A stretch of DNA of 64,000 nt, from assembly GCF_017875735.1 (NCBI RefSeq), contig NZ_JAGGMZ010000001.1, forward strand, positions 2,480,001 to 2,544,000. The letters are read 5' to 3'. The DNA is from Arthrobacter sp. CAN_C5 (GTDB taxonomy: Bacteria; Actinomycetota; Actinomycetes; Actinomycetales; Micrococcaceae). This document shows positions 17,794-25,837 of the stretch, piece by piece (positions within the stretch are counted from its first letter, which is position 1; the number at the start of each line of letters is the position of its first letter). The notes beneath the pieces were generated by a model, which searched no databases, had not been told where the DNA came from, and saw only the letters and a list, made by a program, of their open reading frames with translations. Position numbers and translations under genes: made by a program.

Positions 17794-18822
17794 ATTTCTG
17801 ATCCAACGGGCGCACAGCGCCAAAGACCGGTAACGCTGGCGACCGTTGCCCGGCATGCCCAGGTGCACGTATCAACCGTTTCGCGCGCCCTGAGCGAGGA
17901 TCCCTCCGGGGTGGGAACAGACACCGTCCGCCGGGTCCGGGAGTTGGCAGCGATGCTCGGATACCACCGGGATGTCGGGGCAGCAGCACTCCGCACCGGA
18001 AATTCTCGCCTCATCGGGGTGCTGGTACCCCGCCTGACCGACCTGGTCCTGGCCACCATCTACGAAAGCATTGACGCCGCTGCAGGCACTGCCGGGTACA
18101 CCACCGTCGTCTCCAACACTCTTGACGATCCGGCTCGTCGACGCAGCCGGCTGGATGCCCTGCTCTCCCGCCGGCTCGACGGCGTGATCATCGGCGACTC
18201 ACACATCGGAGACACCGCTGCCTTCGAGTTGCAGCAGCGCGGCGTGCCGTACGTCCTGGTGATGCGTAAACTCGAGGGCCATTTGTCGGTGACCACCGAC
18301 GATCAACTCGGCGGCCGTCTGGCAGCCGAACATCTGCTGTCGCTGGGGCACCAACGGGTGGGAGTGATCGCCGGTGACCTGCTGGCGAGCACCGGCTTGC
18401 AACGGACCCAGGGCTTCCGGACCGCTTTCGAGGCTGCCGGGTACCCGATCAATGACCACTACGTGGTGAACTCCGGTTTCGGGGCCCGGGCGGGGCGGCT
18501 CGCCGGCGACCAACTCATGAGCCTTCCGCACCCGCCGTCGGCAATCTTCGCCGTGGACGACCTGACAGCTGTCGGCGCCATGGGTGCCATTCGCGCCGTC
18601 GGGAAACAACTCCGCGAGGATGTGGCGTTGGTGGGCTACAACGACGTCGATCTGGCCGCCAACCTGCCGGTTCCATTGACCTCTGTCCGCTCGGCGCTCA
18701 CCGAGATGGGGCAACTCAGCTTCGCCGCGCTGCAACGGCGGATCAACGGTGAGGAGACCGAATCGGTGCTCCTGAAACCAGTGCTTATCCCCCGCGCGAC
18801 CACGGTTGAACGGTGGGAGTAG
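17794..18822 (+). CDS. LacI-family transcriptional regulator, apparent ATT start
   Basis: The helix-turn-helix begins VTLATVARHAQVHVSTVSRAL, the classical LacI N-terminus, but this lies before the first ATG/GTG that an ORF finder would take (GTG 17863), which would remove half the DNA-binding domain. In frame, the only sensible start is ATT at 17794, placed eight bases after GGAAGGGGCAGGG. This gives MSDPTGAQRQRPVTLATV and a 342-residue protein. The ligand-binding domain covers about 80-340. It should repress the divergent amide operon through the two operators until a pathway intermediate binds. A sequencing error or an unseen start is the alternative. Confidence 0.85.
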   Translation: MSDPTGAQRQRPVTLATVARHAQVHVSTVSRALSEDPSGVGTDTVRRVRELAAMLGYHRDVGAAALRTGNSRLIGVLVPRLTDLVLATIYESIDAAAGTAGYTTVVSNTLDDPARRRSRLDALLSRRLDGVIIGDSHIGDTAAFELQQRGVPYVLVMRKLEGHLSVTTDDQLGGRLAAEHLLSLGHQRVGVIAGDLLASTGLQRTQGFRTAFEAAGYPINDHYVVNSGFGARAGRLAGDQLMSLPHPPSAIFAVDDLTAVGAMGAIRAVGKQLREDVALVGYNDVDLAANLPVPLTSVRSALTEMGQLSFAALQRRINGEETESVLLKPVLIPRATTVERWE

Positions 18823-19064
18823 GCCCCACCGCGACAGCGTTTTCCAGGATCGCCGCAGCCATTACGCCGTCGGCTGGCCCCCGGCGAACCCTGGTGGGGA
18901 TCGATGGGGTGGACGGTGCGGGCAAGACCACGTTTGCCGATGCGCTGGCGGAGTACCTTCGACGTCAGGGCCAGAGTGTGGTGCGGGTAAGCCTGGACCA
19001 CTTCCACCACCGCAAGGAGGGCCAGCGCGATGACCAGCGCAGCAAAGACGGTGAATGCCCCTGA
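18813..19064 (+). pseudogene. truncated uridine kinase-like gene
   Basis: The frame starts at GTG 18813, overlapping the end of the LacI-family gene. Residues 27-69 are a clear P-loop kinase N-terminus: TLVGIDGVDGAGKTTFADAL, then VVRVSLDHFHHRKE, as in actinobacterial uridine kinases. Homology ends near 19019 and the frame stops at 19064, so about two thirds of a usual 200-residue enzyme is missing. No continuation is visible in other frames nearby. It is probably a non-functional remnant left by a deletion or rearrangement. Confidence 0.65.
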
Positions 19065-19166
19065 CGACATCGCCACCAGCGACAGCATCAGACCGACCGC
19101 GACAATTGCGCCCAGAGTGACGGTGAAGCCCACCGCAAACGGCGACAGGGATTGACCGTTCCGGTG
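19010..19166 (-). pseudogene. remnant of a membrane protein (AI-2E-transporter-like N-terminal piece)
   Basis: The minus frame between a stop at 19167-19169 and the junction near 19010 reads SPFAVGFTVTLGAIVAVGLM followed by another hydrophobic stretch, resembling the first membrane segments of AI-2E family permeases. It has no start and fuses into sequence antisense to the kinase fragment. It is a short remnant, and the family assignment is tentative. Confidence 0.35.
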
Positions 19167-19333
19167 CTAAGCGTCCCACCGCGTCGAAACCAGCTCACCG
19201 GTCGGGTGGGATAGGCATACTGATAGCTGGGAAACCTGGCTCGCCGACGAGTTCCTCACCTGGTCACGCGTTCATAATGACTCGATCCGTTGCTGGCGCC
19301 TCCTACCCACACTGTCCCTCTCCGCTTCCAGTA

Positions 19334-19360
19334 CCGGATCACCCGCGCAGGGTGATCCGG
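19334..19360. terminator. perfect 11-bp hairpin in the decayed region
   Basis: CCGGATCACCC (19334-19344) and GGGTGATCCGG (19350-19360) pair perfectly around GCGCA. It is GC-rich and terminator-like but has no T-run. Confidence 0.4.
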
Positions 19361-19940
19361 GCCCCGCCTGTCTGAGGACAATGACAGGATATGGACGGAC
19401 AGGGGGAACCCGCAATCCGAACCCTCCTCCGCCCATCGCTCCCCGCGGCCGCAGTAGGATTCGTCGAGAGCCGTCTGGGTCGACCTTCCGGGAACCTAGG
19501 CCGTCACCCCCAACTCCGGTTGATGGATCTTCGCCATTTTCACCGCCCCAGGCTGGCCATCGGGCTACCGTGTCATTGTCGCCCGGTCACGGCGGTCGGA
19601 ACACGCCAACGATGGAGTGCGGCTCCGCTGGCGCTCTCTGCCGTTCCCGGGCCTCTCCTGATGATGGTGCTGATGCTGGCCCACGGAGTCGTCTTGGCCC
19701 AGAGTCCCCCGGGCCGACACCGCACTGTATCAAGCGAAAAACCTAGGCTTTAGCGGGGTGGCCTGGTCGACCTACTCGTCCGGGGTCTCGGCGCCCTGGA
19801 GCTCATCCGAATTCGCTGGAGAATCGTGTAACACCTGTTGGGGTCTTTTGCTCCGCCGCCAATTCAAGCCGCGCCACAATAGGGGTCGTAAAACTGATGA
19901 CTATAACTGTCGGGTAGTCATCGATTGGGTCGCAAGGTCA

Positions 19941-19946
19941 TATAAT
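19941..19946 (+). promoter_or_regulatory. possible -10 element for the YedI-like gene
   Basis: An exact TATAAT in otherwise GC-rich DNA, 77 bases before the GTG start. No convincing -35 hexamer is visible at 16-18 bases. Confidence 0.35.
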
Positions 19947-20023
19947 CGGTGAATGCCGATCACCAGCCTCATTTATGGCTCCCGCCCGCTGCCTTCCCCC
20001 ACAACCCAGCGTGAGGGCAATCT

Positions 20024-21043
20024 GTGAGCGGCGGTCTTGTCGCGCTGCTGGATGATGTCGCGGCTCTGGCCCGCATTGCAGCTGCCTCAGTGGATGATGT
20101 CGCGGCCGGCGCCGCCAAAGCGGGGGCAAAAGCCGCGGGCGTAGTGATCGACGACGCTGCCGTGACCCCGCAGTACATGTCCGGGGCCGATCCGTCCCGC
20201 GAGCTGCCGATGATCAAGCGAATCTTCTGGGGCTCCCTGCGGAACAAGCTGTTGATCATCCTCCCCGCGCTGCTGCTCATCAGCGCCTTCATCCCTTGGA
20301 TTATCCCGTTCATCCTCATGGCTGGCGGCACTTACCTTTGCTACGAAGGCGCGGAGAAGGTCTGGCACAAGCTTCGCGGCCAGCACGCGGTCGAGAAGGC
20401 TCCTGCTGTCGACCGAGGTCCCGAGGCGGAGGCGAAGGTCACCAAAGGGGCCATCACCACTGACTTCATCCTGTCGTGCGAGATCATGGTGATCTCCATG
20501 AACGAGGTGGCCGATGAATCGATCTGGGCCCGAGCGATCATCCTGGTGGTCGTCGCGATCGCCATCACCGTCATCGTGTACGGAGCGGTCGCGCTGATCG
20601 TCAAGATGGACGACATTGGCCTGCACCTGACCACCAAGGACTCCGAAGGGTCCAAGCGTTTCGGCGAGATGCTCGTCAAAGGCATGCCGTCGGTGCTTGC
20701 CACGATCACCCTGATCGGGACCGTCGCCATGCTGTGGGTTGGTGGTCACATCATGTTGCAGGGTGCCTACGATCTCGGCTGGCACGCCCCCTACGACCTG
20801 GTGCACGTCCTCGAGGCACCCTTCGCCGGCATCGCCGTCGTCGGCGGTTTCCTGGCTTGGCTGGTGAACACCCTGTGCTCAGCGGTCCTCGGACTCATCT
20901 GGGGCCTCATGGTGATGGCCATCGTGCACCCGCTGATCAAAGCGCTGCCGTTCGGCAAGAACAAGGGTGGTCACGAAGAAGGAGACCTGCGCGCCGCAAT
21001 CGCCGGCCACCGGCCGAAACACGACTCGGAGCCGGCCTCCTAA
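20024..21043 (+). CDS. yedI: DUF808/YedI-family inner membrane protein
   Basis: The 339-residue protein starts at GTG 20024. Its N-terminus GGLVALLDDVAALARIAAASVDDVAAGAAKAG is the diagnostic opening of the DUF808 (YedI) family. KLRGQHAVEKAPAVD, TKGAITTDFILSCEIMVISM and NKGGHEEGDL are further family signatures. Six or seven membrane segments are predicted between residues 75 and 310. The family is widespread but its biochemical role is unknown. The gene converges on the next gene with a 4-base overlap. It stands directly after the decayed region, so it is the first intact gene on that side. Confidence 0.9.
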   Translation: MSGGLVALLDDVAALARIAAASVDDVAAGAAKAGAKAAGVVIDDAAVTPQYMSGADPSRELPMIKRIFWGSLRNKLLIILPALLLISAFIPWIIPFILMAGGTYLCYEGAEKVWHKLRGQHAVEKAPAVDRGPEAEAKVTKGAITTDFILSCEIMVISMNEVADESIWARAIILVVVAIAITVIVYGAVALIVKMDDIGLHLTTKDSEGSKRFGEMLVKGMPSVLATITLIGTVAMLWVGGHIMLQGAYDLGWHAPYDLVHVLEAPFAGIAVVGGFLAWLVNTLCSAVLGLIWGLMVMAIVHPLIKALPFGKNKGGHEEGDLRAAIAGHRPKHDSEPAS

Positions 21044-21510
21044 GTCAGGGTGGCTGTCCCATCGGGATGATCGACGACGACGTCGCTCTCCGGTTCGGCG
21101 TGCTCTTCAAGACGGCGTTCGTGCTTGGCTGCGGCACGGTCCGCGAGATATCCGGCGAAGATGAACACTGCCGTACCCACGGCCATCCATGGTCGCGGGT
21201 GCTGAACTCCAAACTGGCGAAGTTTCCTCTCCAGTCGTAAGTCGATTGACTCGCTGACGGTAGCCAAGCGAAGCGTGGCAACACCTGCGGCGAGGCCGGC
21301 CAGGACCCTCAGAGGTAGCTGCTTGCCGCCGATCGTGACGCCTGCGTAAAGGCCCGACACAACCGCTGATGCCACACGCATCGTGCGGCGGTCCCGATCG
21401 TCCAGCTTGGTGGGGTCGACAAGCGTTAGCCCACCCATGGCGACAACAGACGCCGCGCCAAAGACTGGCGACGCCGGATCGGCCATTGACTTCTGCAGGT
21501 GACTAGTCAT
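21040..21510 (-). CDS. conserved-looking membrane-associated protein, unknown
   Basis: The 156-residue protein starts at ATG 21510. Three moderately hydrophobic Ala/Gly/Val-rich segments lie around 18-31, 48-80 and 106-122, with a charged C-terminus (HERRLEEHAEPESDVVVD). No motif identifies a function. The stop codon overlaps the end of yedI on the opposite strand. High Ala/Val content and normal codon use for this genome suggest a real gene. I do not recognise the family. Confidence 0.6.
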   Translation of the reverse strand: MTSHLQKSMADPASPVFGAASVVAMGGLTLVDPTKLDDRDRRTMRVASAVVSGLYAGVTIGGKQLPLRVLAGLAAGVATLRLATVSESIDLRLERKLRQFGVQHPRPWMAVGTAVFIFAGYLADRAAAKHERRLEEHAEPESDVVVDHPDGTATLT

Positions 21511-21764
21511 GCATCGTCGTCACATCTGATCGAGACAAAAAGTGGCGCTGTGGCTTTCAGAAAGATGAGCGTTCCGGGCACTTCCCCACGGTAACACTCC
21601 CCTTACCCGGCCGGCCAGACCCTACCAATCGCCGTCTCGTGCCGATACAGTTCGATGTGGGGAGCCATCGTCGTCTTCCTCACCCCTGCGAGCATTCATC
21701 TCTCACGTTGGAGTGGCTGACGGGGTTACCTGGTGTCGCTGCGGCTTTGCCTCAAGGAACACCA

Positions 21765-23756
21765 ATGACCGTTGCTTTCCGTTACCTGCTGAAGTCTGTG
21801 ACATCTCTGTCCATCGCGGCCTTGCTGCTCGGGTCGCTGGGCGCCGCCCCCGCTGCGGCAGATCCTGAAGATCCGCTTTTCCGGATGCCGGCCATCGAGC
21901 TGCCGCCCTCGACCGTAACGGACCGGCCCGACCGGTTCATTGTGAAATTCACCGATCGGGCCCAGACCAGCGCGGCCGCTCGTGAGATGGCCTACGACAG
22001 CACAGAAGTTCTGGGGTCCGCCGTCGAGGAGCTGCGGACCACCGGCGATGGGGCCGTCGTACTCGAAGCGGACAAGGACCTCACTGAGAAGCAAGTCGAG
22101 GACGTCCTTGCGACTCTCGAAGCGCGCCCCGACGTGGAGTACGCCGAGGTCGACCAGTTCGCCACCCCAGCGGCGGTTCCGAACGACCAGATGTACCCGC
22201 TGCAGTGGAACCTACATGAGGCCAAAGGTGGAATGCGCGTCCAAGACGCCTGGAACTCCTCAACCGGAGCTGGCGTCACCGTCGCGGTCATCGACACCGG
22301 CAGCACTTTGCACACCGATCTGGCAGCCAACACTGTTCCTGGCTGGGATTTCATCGCCGACCCTGCTGTCAGCGGCGACGGCGGCGGGCGCGACTCAGAT
22401 CCCAGCGACACCGGTGATGCCTGCGGCAGCAACACCTCGTCTTGGCATGGCACCCACGTTGCCGGAACCGTCGCCGCCGCAGGCAACAACACCACTGGCA
22501 TTGCCGGGGTCGCCTACAAGGCAAAGGTGCAACACATCCGCGTGATGGGCATCTGCGGTGGCTGGACCTCCGACATCGCCCCGGGCATCGTCTGGGCGGC
22601 GGGCGGCACGATCGCCGGGATCCCAAACAACGCGACCCCCGCCAAGGTGATCAACCTGAGCCTGGGCACCGATGCGTCCTGCGGGCGGACCTACCAGGAT
22701 GCAATTAACTTCGCAGTCAGCCGCGGCGCCGTCGTCATTGCTGCCGCCGGCAACTCCGCCCGGCCAGTCGCCAACACCTCCCCTGCGGATTGCCAGAACG
22801 TCGTCACAGTCGGAGCGACAAATCGCAACGGTGACCAGGCACCCTATTCGAGCTATGGGCCCGAAGTTGATGTCAGCGCACCCGGCGGGGACATGAGTCG
22901 CGGCATCGAAGGCGGCATCCTGGCCACGTTCAACCAGGGCTACTACCGGCCGGGTACCCAGGGCTACAGCTATCTGCAGGGCACCTCCATGGCCACACCC
23001 CATGTGGCCGGTGCAGCTGCGCTCATGCTCTCCGCCAACAAGGCCCTGACCCCGGCGCAGATCGAAGAGAACCTCAAGAAGACGGTCCGGCCGTTGCCGG
23101 GCAACTGCTTCGGCGGCTGCGGGACGGGGCTTGTGGATGCCACGGCGGCCGTGAAGTCCGTCGCAACCCCATTCTCGCCAGGAACCTTCAAGGATGTTCC
23201 CTCCGGCACTCAGTTCCATAAGGAAATGTCATGGATGGCGACCGAGCGGATCTCCACCGGTTGGACGGAGAAGGACGGCTCGAAAACCTACCGGCCGCTG
23301 ACCTCCGTCAACCGGGATGCGATGGCAGCGTTCATGTACCGGATGGCGAACAGCCCGGCTTACACTCCCCCGGCCAAGTCACCGTTCGCCGATTTCTCCA
23401 CGAACCAGCAGTTCTACACGGAAATGTCCTGGCTTGCCTCAACCGGCATCAGCTCCGGCTGGACCGAGAATAACGGCACCAAAACCTACCGCGCCCTGAC
23501 GCCCGTGAACCGGGATGCAATGGCTGCGTTCATGTACCGGATGGCCGGGAGCCCCGCCTTCGCTCCGCCGGCTCAGTCACCATTCGCCGACGTTTCCGCG
23601 ACCCAGCAGTTCTACAAAGAGATGGCATGGCTGGCCTCCACCGGAATTAGTACCGGCTGGACCGAGAATAACGGAACCAAGACCTACCGGGCGCTGACCC
23701 CGGTAAACCGAGACGCGATGGCCGCGTTCATGTTCCGGTACTCGAAGAAGTTCTAG
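21765..23756 (+). CDS. secreted subtilisin-like (S8) protease with three S-layer-type repeats
   Basis: The 663-residue product starts at ATG 21765 with AAGGA six bases upstream, although the frame is open to 21639. A signal peptide ends near APAAA-DP (about 25-31). An I9-type propeptide follows (about 48-125, DRFIVKF to VEYAEVDQ). The catalytic domain has Asp177 in VIDTG, His228 in WHGTHVAG and Ser408 in GTSMATPHVAG. After about residue 474 come three 66-residue repeats with FxDVxxxxxFYxEMxWLA and RDAMAAFMYR, like the S-layer homology-type modules of Arthrobacter surface proteins. It is probably an exported protease held on the cell wall. An IS sits exactly at its stop codon. Confidence 0.93.
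   Translation: MTVAFRYLLKSVTSLSIAALLLGSLGAAPAAADPEDPLFRMPAIELPPSTVTDRPDRFIVKFTDRAQTSAAAREMAYDSTEVLGSAVEELRTTGDGAVVLEADKDLTEKQVEDVLATLEARPDVEYAEVDQFATPAAVPNDQMYPLQWNLHEAKGGMRVQDAWNSSTGAGVTVAVIDTGSTLHTDLAANTVPGWDFIADPAVSGDGGGRDSDPSDTGDACGSNTSSWHGTHVAGTVAAAGNNTTGIAGVAYKAKVQHIRVMGICGGWTSDIAPGIVWAAGGTIAGIPNNATPAKVINLSLGTDASCGRTYQDAINFAVSRGAVVIAAAGNSARPVANTSPADCQNVVTVGATNRNGDQAPYSSYGPEVDVSAPGGDMSRGIEGGILATFNQGYYRPGTQGYSYLQGTSMATPHVAGAAALMLSANKALTPAQIEENLKKTVRPLPGNCFGGCGTGLVDATAAVKSVATPFSPGTFKDVPSGTQFHKEMSWMATERISTGWTEKDGSKTYRPLTSVNRDAMAAFMYRMANSPAYTPPAKSPFADFSTNQQFYTEMSWLASTGISSGWTENNGTKTYRALTPVNRDAMAAFMYRMAGSPAFAPPAQSPFADVSATQQFYKEMAWLASTGISTGWTENNGTKTYRALTPVNRDAMAAFMFRYSKKF
23187..23756 (+). repeat. 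three in-frame 198-bp S-layer-type repeats
   Basis: Units begin at 23187, 23385 and 23583, exactly 198 bases (66 codons) apart. Units 2 and 3 are the most alike (TGISxGWTENNGTKTYRALTP). The last unit is short and ends KKF at the stop codon. Confidence 0.85.
23753..23756. repeat. target-site duplication, left copy
   Basis: CTAG here and at 25478-25481 flanks the IS. The TAG part is the protease stop codon. Confidence 0.85.
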
Positions 23757-23927
23757 CCTTGATTTTTCATGATGCCCGGTGACTTGCGCGGATTCGTGGC
23801 CGCGGTCGCTTCGCAGTTGTTTTCTGTTTCCGGGCAAGCTGATGGGGCCCGTTGGTTCGCCTGGGTTTGGCGCCGGTTCCACTTCCGGTGATCGTGCTGT
23901 TGGTTGGGACGAGATGAGTGGCGTTGG

Positions 23928-25358
23928 TCAGCCGGTGGAAGGGACGAGGCCTTTGGCGAGGCGGGCGGTGTTTTCCAGGAGGAGTTTCATGAGGTCTTTT
24001 TCCGGGGCTGATTCGGGGAGCAGGAGTTGATGGCGGCGGGCGCGGGTGATGATTTTCCCTGCGGTGGCGAAGAGCCGGTAGCGCCAGCGTTTGATGTCCC
24101 AGGCTTTGGCCCGGTGGCCGTCCGGGAGGGCGGCGAGCTGGAGCCAGGAGACGAGATTGAAGGCCAGCGCTGCGATGTTGGCCCAGGCCTGGTTCGCGGC
24201 GAAGTCGAAGAATGGCAGTTTGCCCAGGCCAGTGTTTTTCAGGGTTTTGATCCGGTTCTCGCAGCGGCCGCGGGCGCGGTGTCTGGCGTCCAGGAACGGT
24301 CCGTGCCAGCGCGGTGAGTTGGTCAGGAACGCAGTGATCCGGTGCCCGTCAACATCGAGCAGGGTCGGCTGCGCCCCGGGGTGGAGCGGCTCGGCGCGCA
24401 GGAACAGTTTCGTGCCAGGCGGGTAATCGGTGAGGGGGATGACGTCGGTGGCGTTGATGACCCACGCGTCGGTCCGGTCGTTTCCGGACTGGTCCAGGGC
24501 CGGCTGCCAATACTCCTTGTCGCTGATCCAGTCGACCATGTGGGCTTTGCCGAACGGCAGGGTGTAACTGGTGGTGAACTGCACGCCGAGGCTGTGCAGG
24601 TGCCACAGGAATTTCCGTGAGGCCCCGGCGCTGTCGGTGCGGACCAGGACTTTTTCCCCGGCCAGTGCCCCGGTTTCGTCGTAGAAGCTGTCGGGGAGTT
24701 GGGCTGCGGCGGTGTGGAAGACGCGGATGTGGTCCTCGGCGCTGTTCGCTCCGGCGCTCCCTGGCCGCAGCACGGCCGCGAGGATTTCCCCGGAACCCTT
24801 ACCGGTCCCGTAGTCGACGCTGGCGATGAACGGTGCGAATCCGTAGCCGCCCTTGTAGGTCCCGGCGACGTTTTCCTTATCGGAGTGTGAGGTCACCAGG
24901 GTCGCGTCGAGGTCGATGATCAGCGGATCCGCGGCCGTCGCGGTCAGTGCCGGGTTCCGGTTCCCGGCGGCGTTCCAGGCCCGGGTGCGCAGCTCCCTGG
25001 TGAGGGTCTCGAATCCGTAGCTGAACAGCTCGGGGTTCACCACGGTGCGTTCGAAGAACCTAGAGACGGTCGCGTTCGAGGGCAGTTGGCCGAAGACCCC
25101 GGGTGAGGAACGCAGGATGTCCAGGTCCGAGGCGTGTTCACCTCCCGCGGTGAGCATCGCCGCGAGGGACCCCACCAGCCGCCCGGGCCGGTGCTTCGCG
25201 CCGGAAGGGACAAACTGTCCGAGTCTGTCTTCGCAGAGTCTGCCGAATCCCAGGGCGTCCATGAAGCCAGTGACCACCGAAACCCCGGCGTGGGAGATCA
25301 GCGACTGGCCGGTGAAACTGACCGGCATGGACGGAAAAACAGCGATAGACTTTTGCAT
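23928..25358 (-). CDS. IS1380-family transposase
   Basis: The 476-residue DDE transposase is intact. It has the family features LIIDLDATLVTSHSDKE (catalytic Asp region, about 153-169), VLVRTDSAGASRKFL (about 236-250) and the C-terminal RARGRCENRIKTLKNTG with the catalytic Glu (about 369-385). ATG 25358 is preferred over TTG 25400, because GAGGGAG lies upstream of it and an inverted repeat in the leader overlaps this ribosome-binding site. It catalyses cut-and-paste or replicative movement of the element. Confidence 0.92.
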   Translation of the reverse strand: MQKSIAVFPSMPVSFTGQSLISHAGVSVVTGFMDALGFGRLCEDRLGQFVPSGAKHRPGRLVGSLAAMLTAGGEHASDLDILRSSPGVFGQLPSNATVSRFFERTVVNPELFSYGFETLTRELRTRAWNAAGNRNPALTATAADPLIIDLDATLVTSHSDKENVAGTYKGGYGFAPFIASVDYGTGKGSGEILAAVLRPGSAGANSAEDHIRVFHTAAAQLPDSFYDETGALAGEKVLVRTDSAGASRKFLWHLHSLGVQFTTSYTLPFGKAHMVDWISDKEYWQPALDQSGNDRTDAWVINATDVIPLTDYPPGTKLFLRAEPLHPGAQPTLLDVDGHRITAFLTNSPRWHGPFLDARHRARGRCENRIKTLKNTGLGKLPFFDFAANQAWANIAALAFNLVSWLQLAALPDGHRAKAWDIKRWRYRLFATAGKIITRARRHQLLLPESAPEKDLMKLLLENTARLAKGLVPSTG

Positions 25359-25359
25359 C

Positions 25360-25431
25360 GAAAGGGTGCTCCCTCGCTCGGCGAATAACGGTCTCGACAA
25401 CCACTATTTTCCCAGCTCAGAGCACCCTTTC
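25360..25431 (-). promoter_or_regulatory. 12-bp inverted repeat occluding the transposase ribosome-binding site
   Basis: GAAAGGGTGCTC (25360-25371) is the exact complement of GAGCACCCTTTC (25420-25431). In a minus-strand transcript the proximal arm lies just before the transposase ATG and covers its ribosome-binding region. Read-through RNA entering from outside would contain both arms and hide the start site. A transcript beginning between the arms would not. Confidence 0.6.
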
Positions 25432-25477
25432 CCTGATTAACACGCCAGCCCCACAGACCCGCCATGAAAACCTCGGG

Positions 25478-25481
25478 CTAG
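25478..25481. repeat. target-site duplication, right copy
   Basis: Second CTAG copy, followed by CACCCATTC, which would have directly followed the protease stop before insertion. Confidence 0.85.
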
Positions 25482-25604
25482 CACCCATTCAGGAAGTCCC
25501 TCCCAAAATATACAGCGGGGCGCCTGCACTCACACATTACGAAGTGGACATGGATACTACCCGTTCGAAAAGGACCTCAAAGCAGGGTTAGGGGTATCGG
25601 GCAA

Positions 25605-25651
25605 AGAAAAATCCGCTGGATCAACGACTACAAGCCATTGTTCTAGCGGAT
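25605..25651 (-). terminator. tRNA-Ala transcript terminator
   Basis: In minus-strand sense, ATCCGCT and AGCGGAT pair around a 27-base loop and are followed by TTTTTC. It starts four bases after the tRNA CCA end. Confidence 0.65.
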
Positions 25652-25654
25652 CTT

Positions 25655-25730
25655 TGGTGGAGCTAAGGGGATTCGAACCCCTGACCCCCTGCATGCCATG
25701 CAGGTGCGCTACCAGCTGCGCCATAGCCCC
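25655..25730 (-). tRNA. tRNA-Ala (anticodon GGC)
   Basis: A 76-nt cloverleaf on the minus strand: acceptor GGGGCTA pairs with TAGCTCC (one G-U), followed by discriminator A and encoded CCA. The anticodon loop is ATGGCAT between CCTGC and GCAGG, so the anticodon is GGC, reading GCC (and GCU) alanine codons. GGTTCGAATCC is the T-arm. A hairpin plus T-run follows directly. Confidence 0.97.
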
Positions 25731-25837
25731 AATTCCTTGGTGTCACCCCGCCGAACCGGCTGAAGCAACTTGTTCAGTTTAGTCAACAATCGGCCCCCTG
25801 CAAAATCGGCCGGTTTCTGACCGATCAGGGCGGGCAG

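Larger units (their letters stand above)
19170..20023. other. gene-poor, decayed stretch
   Basis: No open frame here has a recognisable domain. Plus-strand frames of about 120 codons at 19381-19753 overlap each other and are of low-complexity Pro/Arg composition. One frame near 19220-19300 (WETWLADEFLTWS) looks faintly protein-like but I cannot assign it. The stretch holds the hairpin at 19334-19360 and a possible promoter near 19941. Confidence 0.5.
23757..25477 (-). mobile_element. complete IS1380-family insertion sequence (1721 bp)
   Basis: The ends are defined by imperfect inverted repeats, CCTTGATTTTTCATG at 23757 and, on the other strand, CCCGAGGTTTTCATG from 25477. A 4-bp direct repeat CTAG flanks it at 23753-23756 and 25478-25481. 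The 4-bp duplication and CC-starting ends agree with IS1380 elements. It carries one transposase gene on the minus strand. The frame is intact and the duplication perfect, implying a recent insertion. Confidence 0.9.

Noticed and set aside
19381-19753. Overlapping 120-codon plus-strand frames in the decayed region
   Set aside because: Low-complexity Pro/Arg/Ser composition, two frames overlapping each other, no ribosome-binding site or domain.
22395-23219. 274-codon minus-strand open frame opposite the subtilase
   Set aside because: Reverse of the catalytic domain; Gly/His/Ala-rich with no domain.
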